NCBI GenBank assembly: GCA_007136375.1
Contig: SLHB01000497.1
Location: forward strand, 1 to 9,027
Direction: 5' to 3'
From: Candidatus Hydrogenedentota bacterium
GTDB taxonomy: Bacteria > Hydrogenedentota > Hydrogenedentia > Hydrogenedentales > SLHB01
Length of the DNA: 9,027 bases
A model generated the notes under the pieces. That model saw only the letters and a list, made by a program, of their open reading frames with translations. It did no database searches and was not told where the DNA came from. Numbering within the stretch: the first letter of the stretch is position 1; each line of letters opens with the position of its first letter. Shown here one piece after another: positions 6,599-9,027 of the stretch. The translations under genes and the position numbers were made by a program.

Positions 6599-7324
6599 TT
6601 ACGCGCCATCTCCGTAGTACGCGTCCACGAGTGAGTTGTAGACGCCGGGCGCGCCCATGAAGGGCAGGCTGCGCGTGTGCATGACGTTGTCCATACGCCG
6701 GATATCGTCCTTGCTGATTTCCTTGATGTCCGCGCCCAACTGGGCCGCCCCGAGGACGTGGACCGAAGTCATCTCCAGCAGCTCCGTGTTCATCATGGTC
6801 CACTCGATGTCGAGACGGCTCATGATGACCAGCCCGTGATTCTCCATCAGGAAGGCGTTGTACTTCTGGAGCAGGGGCGTGAAATTGTCCGCCAGTTGCT
6901 GCGTCAAAGGCTCGCCATAGGGCACGACGGGCACCGGACCGACTTCCGTAATGGTCTCGGGAAACAGCGGCCGCATGAGCCAGTTCTTCCCCTTGGTGAT
7001 GGCGAAGGCGTTGGTGTGCGGCGGGTGGCAGTGGACGACGGACTGGATGTCCGGGCGCTCCTTGAAGAAATTCACGTACATGGGCGTCTCGCCGGTCGGC
7101 TTTCGTTTACCCGCGAGTTTTTCGCCGGCCATGCTGATGAACACGACATCCTCGGGCTGGATGTGGCCCTTGTTCATCTGGGTCGGCGTGATCATGAGCA
7201 CGTCGTCTTCCATCTTCCACGCGCAATTGCCCCCGTACCCCGTCACGTACATATGGCGGCTCAGTTTGTGGCAAACCTCCACAAATATCTTTACTTTCTC
7301 GGCATATTGGCTATGGTAATCCAT
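6599..7324 (-). CDS. Zinc-dependent class II aldolase/adducin family protein (sugar-phosphate aldolase-like)
   Basis: The 241-residue product has the fold and metal site of FucA/AraD-type enzymes, which split or epimerise sugar phosphates in the cytoplasm. Zinc ligands by comparison with L-fuculose-1-phosphate aldolase are Glu79 in PTGETP (76-81), His98 and His100 in SVVHCHPP (95-102), and His163 in ENHG (161-164). Other family marks are VTGYGGNCAWKM (27-38), the phosphate-site-like glycine/Asn segment, and DDVLMITPT (40-48). The length exceeds E. coli FucA (215) slightly; the true substrate (fuculose, rhamnulose or ribulose phosphate, or another) cannot be read from sequence. ATG 7324 was chosen because AAAGGA (7331-7336) lies six bases upstream; ATGs at 7342 and 7339 would lie upstream of that site. 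The dehydrogenase is 119 bases upstream on the same strand, so the pair is probably one operon. A palindrome covers the ribosome site. Confidence 0.92.
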   Translation of the reverse strand: MDYHSQYAEKVKIFVEVCHKLSRHMYVTGYGGNCAWKMEDDVLMITPTQMNKGHIQPEDVVFISMAGEKLAGKRKPTGETPMYVNFFKERPDIQSVVHCHPPHTNAFAITKGKNWLMRPLFPETITEVGPVPVVPYGEPLTQQLADNFTPLLQKYNAFLMENHGLVIMSRLDIEWTMMNTELLEMTSVHVLGAAQLGADIKEISKDDIRRMDNVMHTRSLPFMGAPGVYNSLVDAYYGDGA

Positions 7325-7332
7325 GGTTAGTC

Positions 7333-7347
7333 CTTTCATCATGAAAG
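7333..7347. promoter_or_regulatory. Perfect palindrome overlapping the aldolase ribosome site
   Basis: CTTTCAT (7333-7339), a central C, and ATGAAAG (7341-7347) form a perfect 7+1+7 inverted repeat. Its inner edge covers most of the AAAGGA ribosome site (7331-7336, minus strand). With a one-base spacer the RNA stem would have to open at the centre, so a protein-binding operator is as likely as an mRNA hairpin that hides the site. The rest of the 119-base gap to the dehydrogenase holds no gene, only a TCCGG/CCGGA hairpin in GC-rich DNA near 7385-7400. Confidence 0.45.
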
Positions 7348-7443
7348 AGAAGTGTTGGAAACAGAGACGGATCCCGCCGGTTCTCCGGGCCGCCGGAACA
7401 CAAGCCCGCCGCGCTCGCCCCCCACGGCGCCCCCCGGGACGCC

Positions 7444-8481
7444 TTAGCTGAACGTGACCATGGCCTTGACGACGCCGTCGCGATATTCGGTCACCAGGTC
7501 GAAGGCGTCCTTCGTCTCATCGAAGCCGTAGTGGTGGGTGATCATGGGCGACGGGTCGATCTTGCCTTCTTCGATGAGATCCAGCGTGGGCTTGGTGCAT
7601 TCGTTCTGGCGGCGCACGTTCTGAAAACAGATCTCTTTGCGCCGCATCTTGTCGATCTCGAAGGCGATACGGTCGACCTCGGGAATGCCGATCATCAAGA
7701 GCTTGCCGCCGGGCTTGAGCAGGTCCACCGCTTGATCCACGGCTTCCTGTTGGCCACAGCACTCGAAGACATAATCCAGCAGTAGAGGCTCTTCCTCGGC
7801 GACGGCGCCCGTCACGTCCTCCGTGTCTGGGTTCCCCGTCCAGTCGGCGCCAGTCTTCCGGGCCACGGCGAGGCGGCTGTCGATCTTGTCCGTGACGTAC
7901 ACCTTCTCGGCGCCCCACAACCGGGCGGGAAGCAGGACGCTCAGCCCAATAGGGCCCGCGCCGAGGATGCCGATGCGCTTGCCTTCCAGCGGGCCCGCGA
8001 GCTTGCAAGCGTACACGCCAATGGCGAGGGGCTCGCTCAGCACGGCGAGCTCCAGGGACGTGCCGTCCCGGAGGGTGAAGCAGGACCCTTCGGGCATGAC
8101 AATGTACTCCGACAGGCTTCCCTCCGCCTGGCCAGGACAGCCCAAGAACCGGAGGTTTCGGCAGGTGTGTTCGCGGCCGCCCAAACACTGGTCACACTGG
8201 CGGCAGGGCATGGCGGGGTCAACGGCGACACGGTCTCCCGGCTTAAGCCGCTTGACGCCAGGGCCGGTCTCGACCACGGTTCCGGCGCACTCATGGCCCA
8301 CCGTGAAGGGATACTCCACGACTTGACTGCCGATGCGGCCCGTCGTGTAGTAATGCACATCGGAACCGCATACGCCCACCGCGCCCATCTTGATCAGAAC
8401 GCCGTCCTCCCCGTCCAGCCGGGGATCGGGGGCCTCGCGCATCTCCATGGCGCGGATATCGGTCAACATCATGGCTTTCAT
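7444..8481 (-). CDS. Zinc-containing medium-chain alcohol/polyol dehydrogenase
   Basis: The 345-residue product, full length for the family, oxidises a secondary alcohol or polyol with NAD(P)+ in the cytoplasm; it resembles sorbitol/L-iditol, xylitol and threonine dehydrogenases. Catalytic zinc residues are Cys38 (VCGSDVHYY), His63 and Glu64 (VGHECAG), and Glu150 (SEPLA). The structural zinc loop is Cys93, Cys96, Cys99 and Cys107 (CRQCDQCL to HTC). The Rossmann motif GILGAGPIGL is at 171-180 (Gly174, Gly176, Gly179). Asp198 in VYVTDKIDSR, at the end of the second strand, favours NAD+ over NADP+. CFQNVRRQNECTKPTLDLI (285-303) matches the sorbitol-dehydrogenase-like C-terminal pattern. ATG 8481 was chosen for AAAGAGGAG (8492-8500) ten bases upstream and because MKAMML is the standard family opening; the extension to 8592 is arginine-rich and unlikely to be translated. 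Its partner is the downstream aldolase. The exact substrate is not determinable here. Confidence 0.94.
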   Translation of the reverse strand: MKAMMLTDIRAMEMREAPDPRLDGEDGVLIKMGAVGVCGSDVHYYTTGRIGSQVVEYPFTVGHECAGTVVETGPGVKRLKPGDRVAVDPAMPCRQCDQCLGGREHTCRNLRFLGCPGQAEGSLSEYIVMPEGSCFTLRDGTSLELAVLSEPLAIGVYACKLAGPLEGKRIGILGAGPIGLSVLLPARLWGAEKVYVTDKIDSRLAVARKTGADWTGNPDTEDVTGAVAEEEPLLLDYVFECCGQQEAVDQAVDLLKPGGKLLMIGIPEVDRIAFEIDKMRRKEICFQNVRRQNECTKPTLDLIEEGKIDPSPMITHHYGFDETKDAFDLVTEYRDGVVKAMVTFS

Positions 8482-8589
8482 GGCGCGGCGTCTCCTCTTT
8501 GCATAGCTCCGTGGGACCAGACCGGGGCGGGGCGGGCGTCTCATCGTCGCAGGGCGGGCTTGGAAAAGCGCGGCGATCACTCTCCGGAC

Positions 8590-8634
8590 CACCGCAATGG
8601 ACTCATTTCACCACAATGGACAATACGGATTCAA
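8590..8634 (-). promoter_or_regulatory. Tandem 13-base repeat over a possible dehydrogenase promoter
   Basis: CACCGCAATGGAC (8590-8602) and CACCACAATGGAC (8609-8621) match at 12 of 13 positions and are 19 bases apart. On the minus strand, TTGAAT (8629-8634) and TGAAAT (8605-8610), each 4/6 to consensus and 18 bases apart, could be a -35/-10 pair starting near 8598. One repeat then lies in the promoter spacer and the other over the start site, a typical repressor layout. The dehydrogenase start is 109 bases downstream of the nearer repeat. The rest of the 278-base gap to the tRNA holds no gene. Confidence 0.4.
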
Positions 8635-8723
8635 CGGCGTGTTGACGGGCCCACTGTCCAGTCACATCCGGCCTAGCGGCAAGCGTGACACCAAAGCAGA
8701 GCGTTGGCGCGCTCCCTCCAACA

Positions 8724-8741
8724 AAACAGAAAAAACTGTTT
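8724..8741 (-). terminator. Possible terminator of the serine tRNA transcript
   Basis: AAACAG (8724-8729) and CTGTTT (8736-8741) form a six-base stem around an A6 loop (U6 in the minus-strand RNA). After the stem the minus-strand RNA reads UGUUGG. It lies 19 bases beyond the tRNA 3' end, the right place for a tRNA terminator, but the stem is A/T-rich and short. Confidence 0.45.
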
Positions 8742-8759
8742 CGGGGCAAGTCTATAGAA

Positions 8760-8850
<91 letters not shown>

Positions 8851-8864
8851 GGGTTGATTTCCGT

Positions 8865-8895
8865 ATGGTACCAAACCCTCTGGCGGCAAGTCCAA
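8865..8895 (-). promoter_or_regulatory. Possible tRNA-Ser promoter
   Basis: On the minus strand, TACCAT (8865-8870) is preceded by TGG, giving an extended -10, and TTGGAC (8890-8895) is a 4/6 to 5/6 -35-like hexamer. The spacer is 19 bases, longer than ideal. A start a few bases before the tRNA 5' end at 8850 would be compact and plausible. Confidence 0.35.
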
Positions 8896-8930
8896 AACGG
8901 ACGGTCCTCCAAATCGCCGGATAAGCTTGG

Positions 8931-8998
8931 CTGGACATCGCTGTCCAGTCTCATATTCGCGCCGAGGAAGAAACAGTGGCCTTCACCCATCGGGTGAA
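8931..8998. repeat. Two short perfect hairpins near the right edge
   Basis: CTGGACA (8931-8937) pairs with TGTCCAG (8942-8948) over TCGC, extendable by a G·U and a G-C pair. TTCACCC (8982-8988) pairs with GGGTGAA (8992-8998) over a three-base loop. No U-tract follows either. They could end a minus-strand gene lying beyond position 9027. Nothing else is recognisable between 8896 and 9027. Confidence 0.45.
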
Positions 8999-9027
8999 CG
9001 GACATGGTCCGCATCTTTCCGGCACAC

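Noticed and set aside
8482..8592. N-terminal extension of the dehydrogenase to an upstream ATG at 8592
   Set aside because: The extra 37 residues are Arg/Pro-rich and unlike the family, and AAAGAGGAG with the family-typical MKAMML start supports 8481.

Overview
The window reads as ordinary chromosome from a GC-rich, free-living, sugar-degrading bacterium. It carries housekeeping genes (carB, greA, a serine tRNA) next to a small accessory carbohydrate block. A secreted ThuA-like protein beside a secreted clan GH-A glycoside hydrolase, on GC-rich DNA with good Shine-Dalgarno sites, would fit the PVC/Planctomycetota/Hydrogenedentota-type lineages. That placement is an impression and not something the sequence proves.

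Layout. Positions 1-1997 (minus) are the N-terminal 665 residues of the carbamoyl-phosphate synthase large subunit, with the 3' end off the window. Upstream on the same strand is greA (2213-2680), with an extended -10 promoter at 2752-2757. Between them are a strong hairpin (2135-2166) and a carB leader with three alternating complementary arms. Reading the other way from the divergent spacer is a small unrecognised membrane protein (2968-3402), whose stop codon lies in the loop of a terminator-like hairpin. A 375-base gene-free stretch follows, with a C10 tract and an inverted repeat. Then come a secreted ThuA-domain protein (3778-4641), a very strong terminator-like hairpin (4683-4722), and a secreted TIM-barrel glycoside hydrolase (4779-6488), all on the plus strand.

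Converging on these, on the minus strand, are a zinc-dependent medium-chain polyol/alcohol dehydrogenase (7444-8481) and a zinc class II aldolase (6599-7324). They are probably one transcription unit, with the dehydrogenase first. Upstream of the dehydrogenase is a near-perfect 13-base tandem repeat overlying a possible promoter. Further right is a minus-strand tRNA-Ser(CGA) with encoded CCA (8760-8850). The last 177 bases hold only its possible promoter and two short hairpins.

How the genes may work together: the extracytoplasmic hydrolase could release sugars from a glycan or glycoside. The dehydrogenase/aldolase pair could oxidise a polyol or sugar and split a sugar phosphate in the cytoplasm. 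No kinase, transporter or regulator for such a route lies in the window, so the link is inference. I see no phage, transposon, CRISPR, toxin-antitoxin or defence system. The most interesting leftovers are regulatory: the tandem repeat before the dehydrogenase, the attenuator-like thuA/hydrolase junction, the palindrome over the aldolase ribosome site, and the carB leader arms.
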